A stretch of DNA of 64,000 bases, taken from Microvirga zambiensis WSM3693 (GTDB taxonomy: Bacteria > Pseudomonadota > Alphaproteobacteria > Rhizobiales > Beijerinckiaceae). Each line of letters opens with the position of its first letter. Positions within the stretch are counted from its first letter, which is position 1. The notes beneath the pieces are model-generated. The model had not been told where the DNA came from, made no database searches, and worked only from the letters and a program-made list of their open reading frames with translations. Made by a program: the position numbers and the translations under genes. The stretch is from contig NZ_JAERQD010000032.1 of the NCBI RefSeq assembly GCF_016735695.1, forward strand, positions 1 through 64,000, read 5' to 3'. This document shows positions 1 to 7,711 of this stretch, piece by piece.

Positions 1-45
1 ACCAGCCATGGCGCCAACAAAACCCTTGACCAACAAGACAGTCGC

Positions 46-91
46 TCACCCGCGCCTCCGGCGCGACCTCTCCCTCAGGGAGAGGTATAAC
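46..91. repeat. Dispersed palindromic repeat, family E copy 1
   Basis: The stretch carries a CTCACCCGCGCCTCCGGCGC core followed by a CTCTCCCTCAGGGAGAG palindrome. The same combination recurs in reverse orientation near 58831-58880 inside the MITE-like element. Nothing else is visible in bases 1-118. Confidence 0.6.
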
Positions 92-118
92 CCGCGCACT
101 ATGCGGATAAGCAGTCGC

Positions 119-529
119 TCAAACCTCCACTCTCGATCCCGCGCGCCGTGTCCGCATCGCGTCGAGCGACCATTCTCCCGCACCGAATGCCACGAGAAGC
201 AGGAAACCGCCTGCGATCGCGATATCCTTGTTGAAGTGAATGAATTCGCCGATATCCGCGATGTCGCGATGGAAGAGGATGGCGGTCAGAATGCAGAAGC
301 CCGCGAGTGCCAGCGCGGCCAGTCGCGTTTGAAAACCGAAGGCGATGAGCAGCCCGCCTCCGAGCTCCGTCAGGATGACGAGGGGCAGGAGCAGCCCCGG
401 AACGCCATAATTTTCCATGTATTGCTGCGTTCCCTCGTAAGCCTGGATCTTGTCCCAGCCTTCGATGATGAAGATGAAGGCCAGCATGAGCCTTGCCGCA
501 AACGCGAGCGGCGCCTGAAGCCTGTTCAT
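119..529 (-). CDS. DoxX family membrane protein
   Basis: A 136-residue integral membrane protein of the DoxX family. Family members are small four-helix inner-membrane proteins, some tied to thiosulfate oxidation or redox balance, but most have no proven reaction. Four hydrophobic helices are visible, starting with a LAFAARLMLAFIFIIEGWDK segment and containing the family-typical glycine-rich stretch ELGGGLLIAFGFQTRLAA. The reading frame is open 25 codons further upstream, but the ATG at 529 is preferred because AAGGGATGG lies just upstream and the protein then begins at the family start (MNRLQAPL). The specific substrate cannot be read from sequence. Confidence 0.85.
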   Translation of the reverse strand: MNRLQAPLAFAARLMLAFIFIIEGWDKIQAYEGTQQYMENYGVPGLLLPLVILTELGGGLLIAFGFQTRLAALALAGFCILTAILFHRDIADIGEFIHFNKDIAIAGGFLLLVAFGAGEWSLDAMRTRRAGSRVEV

Positions 530-655
530 TTCACCATCCCTTGAGAACAGCATCTCCCGACGGCGAACCGGATCTGGTTCGCCGTAGAAAATGCGGCACA
601 CCAAAGAGAAGAGCTGATTCCACGTCAGTGGAAACCGCTCTAGTCTGCTACCGCT

Positions 656-1270
656 TCATCGCGGAGCCGTTTCGATGGCTTCCGCCAGATCGCGGTATTC
701 CTCGCATTCCGTTCCGCACAGGGTCTGGATGACCTGAAGCTGCTCGCGCGCGAGGTCGACCTTGCCCTGAACGACATAGGCTTCGCCGAGATATTCCCGC
801 ACCTGGGCATATCGCGGATCGAGCGCGACGGACTTGAGATAATAGCCGATGCCCTCTTCGGTTCGTCCGAGCTTGCGCGTGACGTATCCGCGATAGTTCA
901 GGGCCTTCGGCGTGTTCGGATTCTGCACCATGTCGAGCACTTCGAGCGCCTCGTCGAAACGCTCGGCCTGCGCAAGGGCATAGGCATAATCCGTCACGGC
1001 TTCGTCCGTCAGGATCTCGCTGCGGGCCTGCACGCATCGGCGGGATCTCTGGCTGTAGATCTGGCCTCGCGGACAGGTCGTCATGTTGGTGTCGCTGCTG
1101 CGTCCGCCGCTGTCGCTGCCACCCCCGGCGCTGCCGCCGCCGCTGCCGCCCGAGCTTCCGCTCTCACCTGCGGCCATGGCCGGGGTGAGCATGCACGCGG
1201 TACCGATCGACAGGACGAAGGCGCCTGCCAGCAAGCCGAGACGGTGTATTGCTTCGCTGCGATGGTTCAT
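656..1270 (-). CDS. Secreted tetratricopeptide-repeat protein
   Basis: A 204-residue exported protein. Residues 1-33 form a signal peptide ending AMA. They are followed by a Gly/Ser-rich linker of about 25 residues, a small Cys-containing segment (CPRGQIYSQRSRRC), and then about 120 residues of TPR-type helices. The TPR parts include YAYALAQAERFDEALEVLD and YYLKSVALDPRYAQVREYLG. Two more Cys residues (CGTEC) near the C terminus may pair with the first two. TPR domains bind other proteins, so this is probably a periplasmic scaffold, partner unknown. The second of two adjacent ATGs is chosen because GGAGG sits 5 nt before it and only 2 nt before the first. Confidence 0.75.
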   Translation of the reverse strand: MNHRSEAIHRLGLLAGAFVLSIGTACMLTPAMAAGESGSSGGSGGGSAGGGSDSGGRSSDTNMTTCPRGQIYSQRSRRCVQARSEILTDEAVTDYAYALAQAERFDEALEVLDMVQNPNTPKALNYRGYVTRKLGRTEEGIGYYLKSVALDPRYAQVREYLGEAYVVQGKVDLAREQLQVIQTLCGTECEEYRDLAEAIETAPR

Positions 1271-1387
1271 CATGTCCTCCTGGAAGGATGGTCCAGTCTC
1301 CAAGAACATCGAGACCCCGGGCTTTATTCCACCCGGCGGCCGGAAATTGCTTTCCCCCTACGAAATTGCCCGCATCTTTTGTGGCTC

Positions 1388-1565
1388 AGTTTGGCCCCAC
1401 CCCGTCATTCCGGGGCGCCGCAGGCGAGCCCGGAACCCATAACCGCCGACGGTTCAGAAGAGCGCGAAACGCTTGCCGCCTCTCTGTTGCATCCTCAGCG
1501 GTTATGGGTTCCGGGCTCCGCTGCGCGGCCCCGGAATGACAGGGAAGAGGCAAACTTAAGTCACT
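1388..1565. repeat. Dispersed palindromic repeat, family A copy 1
   Basis: A long imperfect palindrome fills most of the 500-base gap between the TPR gene and the SDR gene. The left arm starts GTCATTCCGGGG at 1404 and the right arm ends CCCCGGAATGAC at 1540. Each arm holds an internal CGGAACCCATAACCGCC or mirror motif. The outer flanks (AGTTTGGCC and CAAACTTAAG) are also mirrored. Close copies lie at 43013-43190 and 60715-60885. No gene is seen in the rest of the gap. Confidence 0.85.
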
Positions 1566-1770
1566 ACCCCTGCATCGGCATCGTGACGCGGGCTTTTGCC
1601 CATTTCAGGGCATTTCTGAGAACGCCGCCTCACGACCTCGCCGAAATCGTGGGAATCCGCAACGGTCAAGCTGGCATGGCGCGGCCCTTGGCGAATGCGC
1701 CGCAGCGCGTCACTTTGGCCTCAGCGTCGAATCGCACACATCTCCAAAGCAAGAACGAAGGATCCAAGCG

Positions 1771-2622
1771 ATGGCCCAGCACCCTGCAATTGGCCCGAAC
1801 CGCGTTGCCGTCATCACCGGAGCCGCAAGCGGCATCGGGCTCGCCGCCGCCAAGCGCTTCGCGGAGCTCGGGATGAAGGTCTGCCTCGCGGATCTCCCCG
1901 GCGATGCGCTCGAGCGGGCCGCCGAGGACGTGGCGCGCGTCGCCGGCAAGGCGGACAAGGTGCTTGCCGTCGCGACCGATGTCGGCCGGCCGGAGGCTGT
2001 CGAGAGCCTCAAGGAGAAGGTTTACGCCGCCTTCGGTGAGGTCGCGGTGCTGATGAACAATGCCGGCACCGAGGGCGGCGGGCAGATGTTCGGCGACCCA
2101 GGGCGCTGGCGTGCGATCCTCGACGTCAATCTCTGGGGCGTGATCAACGGCGTGAACGCCTTCGCGCCCGCCATGATCGATCAGAAGACGCCTTGCGCCA
2201 TCGTCAATACCGGCTCCAAGCAGGGCATCACCACGCCGCCCGGCAACACCGCCTACAACATCTCCAAGGCCGGCGTGAAGGTGTTCACCGAGGCCCTGGC
2301 TCACGATCTGCGCAATCGTCCCGATTGCCGGGTGAGCGCGCACCTCTTCATTCCCGGCTTCGTCTATACGGGCTTCACCAAAGCCCGCGGCGTCACCGAA
2401 AAGCCGGCCGGCGCCTGGACGCCGGAGCAGACGGTCGAGTTTCTGCTAGCGTCGATGTGGAAGGGCGATTTCTACGTGCTGTGCCCGGACGGCGAGACGA
2501 CACGGGAAATGGACGAGAAGCGCATCCGCTGGGCGGCGGACGACATCGTCGCGAACCGACCGCCGCTCTCGCGCTGGCATGCCGACTACAAGGATGCCTT
2601 CACGAAGATCATGGAAGGCTGA
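1771..2622 (+). CDS. SDR family NAD(P)-dependent oxidoreductase
   Basis: A 283-residue short-chain dehydrogenase/reductase of unknown substrate. Classical SDR landmarks are present: the cofactor loop TGAASGIG at residues 16-23, NNAG at 96-99, and the catalytic Ser149, Tyr162 and Lys166 (YNISK). An Asp after the second beta strand (LADLPG) would favour NAD(H) over NADP(H), as usual in SDRs; that is inference. The C-terminal region is longer than in the smallest SDRs and is charged. AAGGA lies 8-9 nt before the ATG. The downstream Nudix gene begins 4 nt after the stop, so the two are probably co-transcribed. Confidence 0.9.
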   Translation: MAQHPAIGPNRVAVITGAASGIGLAAAKRFAELGMKVCLADLPGDALERAAEDVARVAGKADKVLAVATDVGRPEAVESLKEKVYAAFGEVAVLMNNAGTEGGGQMFGDPGRWRAILDVNLWGVINGVNAFAPAMIDQKTPCAIVNTGSKQGITTPPGNTAYNISKAGVKVFTEALAHDLRNRPDCRVSAHLFIPGFVYTGFTKARGVTEKPAGAWTPEQTVEFLLASMWKGDFYVLCPDGETTREMDEKRIRWAADDIVANRPPLSRWHADYKDAFTKIMEG

Positions 2623-2626
2623 CGCC

Positions 2627-3223
2627 TTGGACGCTTCCTCTTCGGGCTTCGACCCCGCCGCCTTCCGCCGCCATGTCGCGGCGATGCTCGATGAGCACGC
2701 GCGTGCCTTCGGCGTGCCGGCTGACAGGCATGCCATCCTGCGCCGCCAGATCGACAGCGGCGACCACATCCATTCCCGCCGTACCTTCCCAGGCCATGTG
2801 ACAACCTCCGCCTTCATCCTCGACGTGCCGGGGCAGCGGATCCTGCTCATCCATCATCGCTCCCTCGGGCGCTGGCTGCAGCCGGGCGGGCATTACGAAG
2901 CGCCGGAGAGCCTTGCAGGCTCGGCCCTGCGCGAGGCTTTGGAGGAGACCGGCATGCGGGGGCTTGCGGTCGATCCCTGGCACGAGACATCCGGTCTTCC
3001 CATCGACATCGACAGCCACCGCATTCCGGCGCGGCCGGAGCGGGACGAGCCCGAGCATTGGCACCACGATATCCGCTATGTGATCCGGGCAGAGGAGGGC
3101 GATGCGCTGCTGCCGGACTTGCGGGAGGTGCATGGCGCAGAATGGCGGGCGCTTTTCGACCTCGAGAGCATCGCCCCGCAGGCGCTCGCGAATATGCGTG
3201 AGGCCGGCCTCGTGCGCCTCTAA
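2627..3223 (+). CDS. Nudix hydrolase
   Basis: A 198-residue Nudix-fold pyrophosphohydrolase. A full Nudix box (G-x5-E-x7-REALEETG) spans residues 88-110 and supplies the metal-binding glutamates. These enzymes cleave nucleoside diphosphates linked to another moiety; the substrate here cannot be told. I place the start at a TTG because GGAAGG lies 8 nt upstream, whereas a longer frame start would lie inside the SDR gene and lacks a ribosome site. The 4 nt gap to the SDR gene suggests one operon. The N-terminal 55 residues (FRRHVAAMLDEHARAFG) are helical and typical of the ADP-ribose-pyrophosphatase-like subgroup annotated simply as Nudix. Confidence 0.88.
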   Translation: MDASSSGFDPAAFRRHVAAMLDEHARAFGVPADRHAILRRQIDSGDHIHSRRTFPGHVTTSAFILDVPGQRILLIHHRSLGRWLQPGGHYEAPESLAGSALREALEETGMRGLAVDPWHETSGLPIDIDSHRIPARPERDEPEHWHHDIRYVIRAEEGDALLPDLREVHGAEWRALFDLESIAPQALANMREAGLVRL

Positions 3224-3292
3224 CAAAAGCGGGTGAGGCGCTTACATCATTCCTGCAATGACCCTTGCAATGATCCTCGAAGGAGGCAGGCC

Positions 3293-4009
3293 ATGAACGA
3301 TCAGGAACGCCAGGTCATCGACGACATCTTCCGGCGCCTCGAGCAGGTGGCGAACCAGCCGCGCGAGCCGGAGGCCGAGCGCTACATCGCCGAGAAGCTG
3401 CGTCGGCAGCCCTACGCGCCCTATGCCATGGCGCAGGCGGTCTTCGTTCAGGAACAGGCCCTCACCAATCTTCAGGCCGAGAACGAGCAGCTGCGCGCCG
3501 AACTCGAACAGGCGATGCATCAGCCACAGCAGGGCGGCTTCCTTTCCAGCATCTTCGGCGGCGGCGGCTCGCGCCCGCCCGGCCCGGCCTACAACGCCCC
3601 GCCCGCCCGGCAGGCTTCGCCCTGGGGCCAGCCGCACCCTTCGCAGCCGCAATACGGCGCTCCGCAGGGCGGCATGATGGGCGGCGCGCCCGGCGGTCCC
3701 TGGGGCGGGGGGGCGATGCAGCGCGGCGGCGGTGGCGGGTTCCTCGGCTCCGCACTCTCGACGGCGGCCGGCGTCGCCGGTGGCGTGATGCTCGCCAACG
3801 CCCTGAGCCATGCCTTCGGCGGCGACAACAACCCCGTGAGCCAAGCGGCGGCGGCAGCCGGTCTCGACGGCACCGATCAGGCGACTGACGCCGACAACGC
3901 GAGCATCACGGATTCACTCTATGAGAATCCCCATGAGAATCCCCCCGACGAGCAGGACCAGGATTTCGAGGACTTTTCGGATGGTGGCGATGACGGCGAT
4001 TGGACGTAA
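3293..4009 (+). CDS. DUF2076 domain protein
   Basis: A 238-residue protein matching the DUF2076 family, whose function is not established. Residues 1-75 form a charged helical region with a coiled-coil-like heptad pattern (LTNLQAENEQLRAELEQAM). Next comes a Gly/Pro/Gln-rich low-complexity segment, then a short glycine-alanine hydrophobic stretch (residues about 145-175, STAAGVAGGVMLANAL), and an acidic tail rich in Asp and Glu. The start ATG has AGGAGG 6 nt upstream; the frame is open 20 codons earlier but without a site. A strong hairpin terminator follows directly, so the gene probably ends its transcript. Confidence 0.8.
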   Translation: MNDQERQVIDDIFRRLEQVANQPREPEAERYIAEKLRRQPYAPYAMAQAVFVQEQALTNLQAENEQLRAELEQAMHQPQQGGFLSSIFGGGGSRPPGPAYNAPPARQASPWGQPHPSQPQYGAPQGGMMGGAPGGPWGGGAMQRGGGGGFLGSALSTAAGVAGGVMLANALSHAFGGDNNPVSQAAAAAGLDGTDQATDADNASITDSLYENPHENPPDEQDQDFEDFSDGGDDGDWT

Positions 4010-4034
4010 GGCCGGCCTTCGTCGGCAACGGAAG

Positions 4035-4057
4035 CGCCCGCCTCAGGCGGGCGTTTT
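4035..4057 (+). terminator. Rho-independent terminator after the DUF2076 gene
   Basis: CGCCCGCC and GGCGGGCG form a perfect 8 bp GC stem around a 3 nt loop, followed by TTTT. It lies 26 nt after the stop codon and also separates this gene from the convergent SMR gene. Confidence 0.85.
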
Positions 4058-4062
4058 CAATT

Positions 4063-4392
4063 TCAGTGGCCGGCAGTCTTCGAGAAGAGATTGATGACGA
4101 GGACGCCTGCCAGGATGAGCGCCATGCCGATCAGGGCAGGCAGGTCCAGAGGCTGACGGTAGAGCATGAAGCCCGCGGCCGCGATCAGCACGATGCCGAC
4201 GCCTGACCAGATCGCATAGGCGATGCCGATGGGAATGCTGCGCATGGTCAGCGACAGGCAGTAGAAGGCCAGTCCATAGCCGACGATCACGATCACCGAC
4301 GGCCAGAAGCGTGAAAAGCCCTCGGCCGCCTTGAGCGCCGAGGTGGCGACGACCTCGCAGAGGATGGCGGTGAAGAGATAGACGTAGTTCAT
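4063..4392 (-). CDS. Small multidrug resistance (SMR) efflux protein
   Basis: A 109-residue four-helix inner-membrane protein of the EmrE/SugE SMR family, which exchange protons for cationic drugs or guanidinium as antiparallel dimers. The essential membrane-embedded glutamate is present in the first helix (AILCEVVATSALK, Glu13). The family motif AYAIWSGVGIVLIAAAG follows in helix 3, and the WSG signature fits the quaternary-ammonium (EmrE-type) branch more than the guanidinium branch. The start is set at MNYVYL, the usual family N terminus; an ATG four codons upstream is possible. A longer open frame upstream is not coding. Confidence 0.9.
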   Translation of the reverse strand: MNYVYLFTAILCEVVATSALKAAEGFSRFWPSVIVIVGYGLAFYCLSLTMRSIPIGIAYAIWSGVGIVLIAAAGFMLYRQPLDLPALIGMALILAGVLVINLFSKTAGH

Positions 4393-4446
4393 GACGGCAC
4401 TCATCCCGAGACGCTGATGCCTTACACCAGACGTCACGCGATTCTC

Positions 4447-4479
4447 AAAAAGCCGATGGCCGGGGCGAGCCCGGCCATC
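4447..4479 (-). terminator. Terminator of the L,D-transpeptidase gene
   Basis: Read on the minus strand, GATGGCCGGG and CCCGGCCATC form a perfect 10 bp stem with a 5 nt loop, followed by a T run. It begins about 33 nt after the stop of the L,D-transpeptidase gene. Confidence 0.8.
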
Positions 4480-4511
4480 GCGGAAGCTGAGGGTGACGCG
4501 ATGTGCTGCAA

Positions 4512-5267
4512 TCAGATCACGAGCACGGTCGTTCCGACCCGGACGCGGCTGTAGAGATCGACCACGTCGTCGTTGAGCATGCGGATGCAGCCGGAGGAGA
4601 CGGCCTGTCCGATCGTGTGCGGCTCGTTGGTGCCGTGGATGCGGTAGAGCGAGGAGCCGAGATAGAGCGCACGGGCGCCGAGCGGGTTGTCCGGGCCGCC
4701 TTCCATGAAGCGCGGAAGGTCGGGGCGGCGGCGGATCATCTCGGCCGGCGGACGCCAGGACGGCCATTCGCGCTTCATCGACACGGTCTGACGCCCGCTC
4801 CACTCAAAGCCTTCGCGGCCGACGCCGATGCCGTAGCGGATCGCCCGGCCGCCATCCTGCACGAGATAGAGGAACTTGTTGTTGGTATCGACGACGACCG
4901 TGCCGGGACGTTCCGTGCCGCGATAGGCCACGATCTGGCGCTGGAACTCGGGCGAGATCGCGTAATCGATGCTGTTGTCGTAGCCGGTGCCGTAATCCTG
5001 CGGCAGGGTCGCGACGCTGCCCGTGCTGGTCACGTCGTAGGGGTAGCCGGCGACGCGCTGGCCCCGATAGGCCGGCGCGGCGGGGCGCGTCACGAGAGGA
5101 TAGCTCTCGCGATAGCCGTCCTCGGCGCGAGCATAGGGATAGTCGTAGCCGGGCGCGATATAGGTATTGCCGTAGAAATTGCCGTTCCTGGCAATTGGCT
5201 GCGCGGAGGCGGCAGCAGGCAGCAAGATCGCCAGAAGCATTGCGGAGCAAGAGGTCCAAGCGCGCAT
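4512..5267 (-). CDS. L,D-transpeptidase (YkuD domain), periplasmic
   Basis: A 251-residue exported enzyme that probably makes 3-3 cross-links in peptidoglycan or anchors protein to it. Residues 1-22 are a signal peptide (MLLAILLPAAASA). The YkuD domain occupies about residues 110-251. Its catalytic signature is a His in RIHGTNEP followed by SSGCIRM, with the nucleophile Cys227. The central segment between is Tyr/Arg-rich and of low complexity. AGGAAA lies 6-7 nt before the ATG. The gene is divergent from the DMT permease and ends in its own terminator, so it is monocistronic. Confidence 0.92.
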   Translation of the reverse strand: MRAWTSCSAMLLAILLPAAASAQPIARNGNFYGNTYIAPGYDYPYARAEDGYRESYPLVTRPAAPAYRGQRVAGYPYDVTSTGSVATLPQDYGTGYDNSIDYAISPEFQRQIVAYRGTERPGTVVVDTNNKFLYLVQDGGRAIRYGIGVGREGFEWSGRQTVSMKREWPSWRPPAEMIRRRPDLPRFMEGGPDNPLGARALYLGSSLYRIHGTNEPHTIGQAVSSGCIRMLNDDVVDLYSRVRVGTTVLVI

Positions 5268-5475
5268 TGAAGTTTCCTGTCTAGGTGTCTTGCAGAATAA
5301 ACGGCAAGCGCGGCTTTTGTTTCCGCCAAGCTAGCGGAATTTATGCTCCGACTTGGAAGTGCGCTTTCCTGTCGATCCGACGAAAAGAGGGATGAAGCCC
5401 TTATGAAAGTGCGGTAAGAGCCGTGGCCTCGACGGCGCTCATCCCGGGACGCCGCTCTCATATCGTCGTGACATC

Positions 5476-6321
5476 ATGCAATTCGGTCCCGCCCTGAGGG
5501 CGGCCGCGGGTATCGCGGTTCTGTCCATCATGGATGCGTTCATCAAGGGGATGTCCGCCCATTATCCGACCCTCCAGGTCGCCCTTCTGCGTTTCGCCTG
5601 CGGCTCGCTGGTCGTGGCCGGCGTCGTTGCGGTCCTGAGGCCCGGCTGGCCGAACCGGGAGACCATCGCCGCCAATTCGCTCCGCTCCGTGATCGCGGTC
5701 GTGACGGCGGTGAGCTTCTTCTATGCGCTCGGCCAATTGCCGCTGGCCGAAACCCTGGTTCTGTCCTTCCTGTCGCCGATGTTCATCGCCCTGTTCGGCA
5801 TGCTGCTCCTGCGCGAGAAGGTCGATGCCCGGATCGTCGGCGCCATTGCCATCGGGTTCGCGGGCACGCTCGTCGTGGTGCTCGGCCAGACGGCAGATGC
5901 GGGCGCGACCCGGTCATGGGCCGGCGTCGCCGCCGCGCTGACCTCGGCGGTCACTTATGCGCTGAGCCTCGTGCTCCTGCGCCAGAGGGCCCAGCGCGAC
6001 AAGTTTTTGCACATCGTCATCTTCCAGAATTTCGGGCCGTTCATCCTGGTCGCGCCGTTCGGCCTCTGGGCCTGGCAGCCCCTGGACTACTCCCACCTCA
6101 CCTGGTTCCTGCTCATGGGCGTTCTCGGCGTGATCGGCCATGTGCTCATGGCGACGGCCTATGCCAAGGCCGAGGCGGCAAGGCTCGCCCCGCTCGAATA
6201 CACGGCGCTGATCTGGGCGGTCCTGATCGGCTTCGGGGTGTTCAGCGAGGTCCCGACCTGGGCGACGCTCGGCGGCGGCATCCTCATCGTCGGTGCGGCG
6301 ATGCTGACATCCCGGCGTTAG
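5476..6321 (+). CDS. DMT family permease (EamA type)
   Basis: A 281-residue inner-membrane transporter of the drug/metabolite superfamily with about ten helices. It is built from two EamA repeats, the first around SIMDAFIKGM to FAGTLVVVLG and the second around AALTSAVTYALSLVL to the C terminus. The second repeat carries the family-typical AYAKAEAARLAPLEYTALIW. Substrates of this family include amino acids, nucleosides and metabolites, and none can be assigned here. No convincing ribosome site precedes the ATG. Its TAG stop overlaps the TAA stop of the convergent thioesterase gene by two bases. Confidence 0.87.
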   Translation: MQFGPALRAAAGIAVLSIMDAFIKGMSAHYPTLQVALLRFACGSLVVAGVVAVLRPGWPNRETIAANSLRSVIAVVTAVSFFYALGQLPLAETLVLSFLSPMFIALFGMLLLREKVDARIVGAIAIGFAGTLVVVLGQTADAGATRSWAGVAAALTSAVTYALSLVLLRQRAQRDKFLHIVIFQNFGPFILVAPFGLWAWQPLDYSHLTWFLLMGVLGVIGHVLMATAYAKAEAARLAPLEYTALIWAVLIGFGVFSEVPTWATLGGGILIVGAAMLTSRR

Positions 6322-6806
6322 GCTGCCTTGCGGGCCGCCGCGTCGAAGATCATGCAGGTCTCGGTGCCATGGGCGAGAAGCTTGCCCTTGGCGTCGAAGA
6401 GCTTGCCCTCCGACGTGGCCAGCGTCCCGCCGCGATGGATGAGGGTGCCTTCGCAGGTGACCTTGCCGGTATTCGGCAGGATCGGCCGGACGAAATTGAG
6501 CTTCATCTCCACCGTCGTATAGCCCTGGCCGGCAAGGAGGGTTGTATGGACGGCGCAGGCCATGGCGCTGTCGAGGATGGCGGAGGTCCAGCCGCCATGG
6601 ATGGTGCCGAGCGGGTTGAAGAAAGCCTCCGTCGGCTCGCCTTCGAAGATCACCCGGCCTTCTTCCACATGAGTCAGATAGACATTGGTCGAACGGGCGA
6701 AGGGCGGAGCCGGATGCCGGCCTTCGAGCAGGCCGCGCAGGAAGGCCAAGCCCGGCTCGGCCGTCAGAACATCCCGAGTTACGATTCCGTGCACCCGCTC
6801 AAGCAT
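6318..6806 (-). CDS. PaaI-family hotdog thioesterase
   Basis: A 162-residue acyl-CoA thioesterase-like protein with the single hotdog fold. The family signature IHGGWTSAILDSAMACAV (around residues 75-92) holds the HGG turn and the catalytic-region Asp. The next strands (YTTVEMKLNFVRPI, GKVTCEGTLIHRGGTLATSEG) are typical of PaaI/phenylacetate-type thioesterases. The actual acyl-CoA substrate is unknown. The frame is open 58 codons upstream, but the ATG at 6806 is chosen for GGAGG 5 nt before it; the upstream part is repeat DNA. Convergent and stop-overlapping with the DMT gene. Confidence 0.88.
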   Translation of the reverse strand: MLERVHGIVTRDVLTAEPGLAFLRGLLEGRHPAPPFARSTNVYLTHVEEGRVIFEGEPTEAFFNPLGTIHGGWTSAILDSAMACAVHTTLLAGQGYTTVEMKLNFVRPILPNTGKVTCEGTLIHRGGTLATSEGKLFDAKGKLLAHGTETCMIFDAAARKAA

Positions 6807-6950
6807 GCCGACCTCCATCTGTGTAGATGCACAGTATGCTTGGATTGGCGTCGGTGCAATGCCTTTGGCGTCGGCCCGCCGGGGATCAGTGCCGGTGATC
6901 CCGATGCGGTAAAGCGCGGCGCCTCTCGGATCGCGAATGACACCCGCGCC

Positions 6951-7040
6951 GTCATGCCCGGGCTTGTCCCGGGCACCCACGTCTTGGCAGCACTGCGGTT
7001 CTCGAAGACGTGGGTGGCCGCATCAAGTGCGGCCATGACG
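6951..7040. repeat. Dispersed palindrome, family F copy 1
   Basis: A 90 bp imperfect palindrome. The left arm is GTCATGCCCGGGC...CACCCACGTCTT and the right arm AAGACGTGGGTGGCC...GGCCATGAC. Each arm folds on itself as a smaller hairpin, giving a potential three-way or cruciform structure. The element belongs to the same family as 7155-7244, 7712-7800 and 27067-27154. Confidence 0.85.
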
Positions 7041-7154
7041 CGAGGGTGTCATCCCCGGCGGCCGCCGGGGATGACACGACCCCTCATGGCACCCTCTCCG
7101 TCATGCGACCCTCTGCTGTCACCCATCCTCTCCCGTCATCCCCATCCCCTCGCC

Positions 7155-7244
7155 GTCATGCCCGGACTCGTCCCGGGCACCCACGTCTTGGCAGCGTGGC
7201 GGTTCTCGAAGACGTGGGTGGCCGCACCAAGTGCGGCCATGACG
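7155..7244. repeat. Dispersed palindrome, family F copy 2
   Basis: Nearly identical to copy 1 and in the same orientation, 115 bp downstream. Between the two copies lies a C-rich run of short GTCATCCCC/GTCATGCGACCC-like pieces without coding features. Confidence 0.85.
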
Positions 7245-7301
7245 GCGGAGGGACGAGGGGGCGAGGCGGCAGGACGAAGCAGGACGGGAGCGTGATGTTA
7301 T

Positions 7302-7316
7302 GTTCTCACTTTGTTC
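7302..7316. promoter_or_regulatory. LexA (SOS) box, alphaproteobacterial type
   Basis: GTTCTCACTTTGTTC matches the alphaproteobacterial LexA operator GTTC-N7-GTTC exactly. It lies directly upstream of, and abuts, a TTGACA -35 hexamer at 7317-7322. This position is where LexA would block RNA polymerase. No recognisable protein gene follows within 400 bp on the plus strand. Confidence 0.7.
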
Positions 7317-7345
7317 TTGACATCATTCCCAATCTTGGCTACACC
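7317..7345 (+). promoter_or_regulatory. Sigma70-like promoter next to the LexA box
   Basis: A consensus -35 TTGACA (7317-7322) is followed after exactly 17 bp by TACACC (7340-7345), an acceptable -10. Transcription would start near 7352, just before the first predicted stem-loop of the region below. Confidence 0.6.
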
Positions 7346-7351
7346 CTTGCA

Positions 7352-7690
7352 CAAGACCTGCCTCTGACGAGGGGCGCGCTCGCGAGGCGTCGCAGTGTGG
7401 AGGCAGGCACGGTCCCATGGCAGGCCTCGCACGCCTGTCGATGGGAGGCCCAGGATGCGGGCCGGTGGTCGGAATCGGTTCAAGGCCCCCGTCGAGCAGA
7501 CGGATCCCGCCTTGAACGGTCACCGGGCCGGCCTCTCCTGTCCGCCTGAAGAAGCCGTGCGCGAAGAGGCATCTCGGCTCATCGCATTTCCATCCATCAT
7601 CGAGCCGGGCTGCCCGTCGCGCCACCCTCGATTACCCAAAGGCTCGGAGCCACAGGCTCCGGGCCCGACGGTGCTGGCTCTTTGATATTC
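7352..7690 (+). ncRNA. Putative SOS-controlled structured RNA (unassigned)
   Basis: No open frame here resembles a known protein, yet the DNA downstream of the promoter reads as a chain of hairpins. Stem 1 pairs CCTGCCTC (7357-7364) with GAGGCAGG (7400-7407). Stem 2 pairs CCCAT and CAGGC (7414-7425) with GCCTG and ATGGG (7433-7445). Stem 3 pairs GGCCC with GGGCC (7447-7463). Stem 4 pairs GTTCAAGGC and CCGTC (7478-7493) with GACGG and GCCTTGAAC (7499-7517). A last 10 bp stem lies at 7642-7664, followed by CTTTGAT, a weak possible terminator. It does not match the 6S, tmRNA, SRP or RNase P motifs I know. A decayed SOS gene such as imuA is the alternative. Confidence 0.4.
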
Positions 7691-7711
7691 ACATTCATCA
7701 TCCCCTACGCC

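Noticed and set aside
5916-7295. A 459-codon plus-strand frame after the DMT gene
   Set aside because: It runs through the DMT gene out of frame, the thioesterase gene antisense and two family F repeats. The recurring MPGLVPGTHV strings are translated repeats.
7352-7690. Identification as 6S RNA, tmRNA, SRP RNA or RNase P RNA
   Set aside because: None of the conserved motifs I know for these is present, and the fold looks like a row of separate hairpins rather than the long 6S rod.
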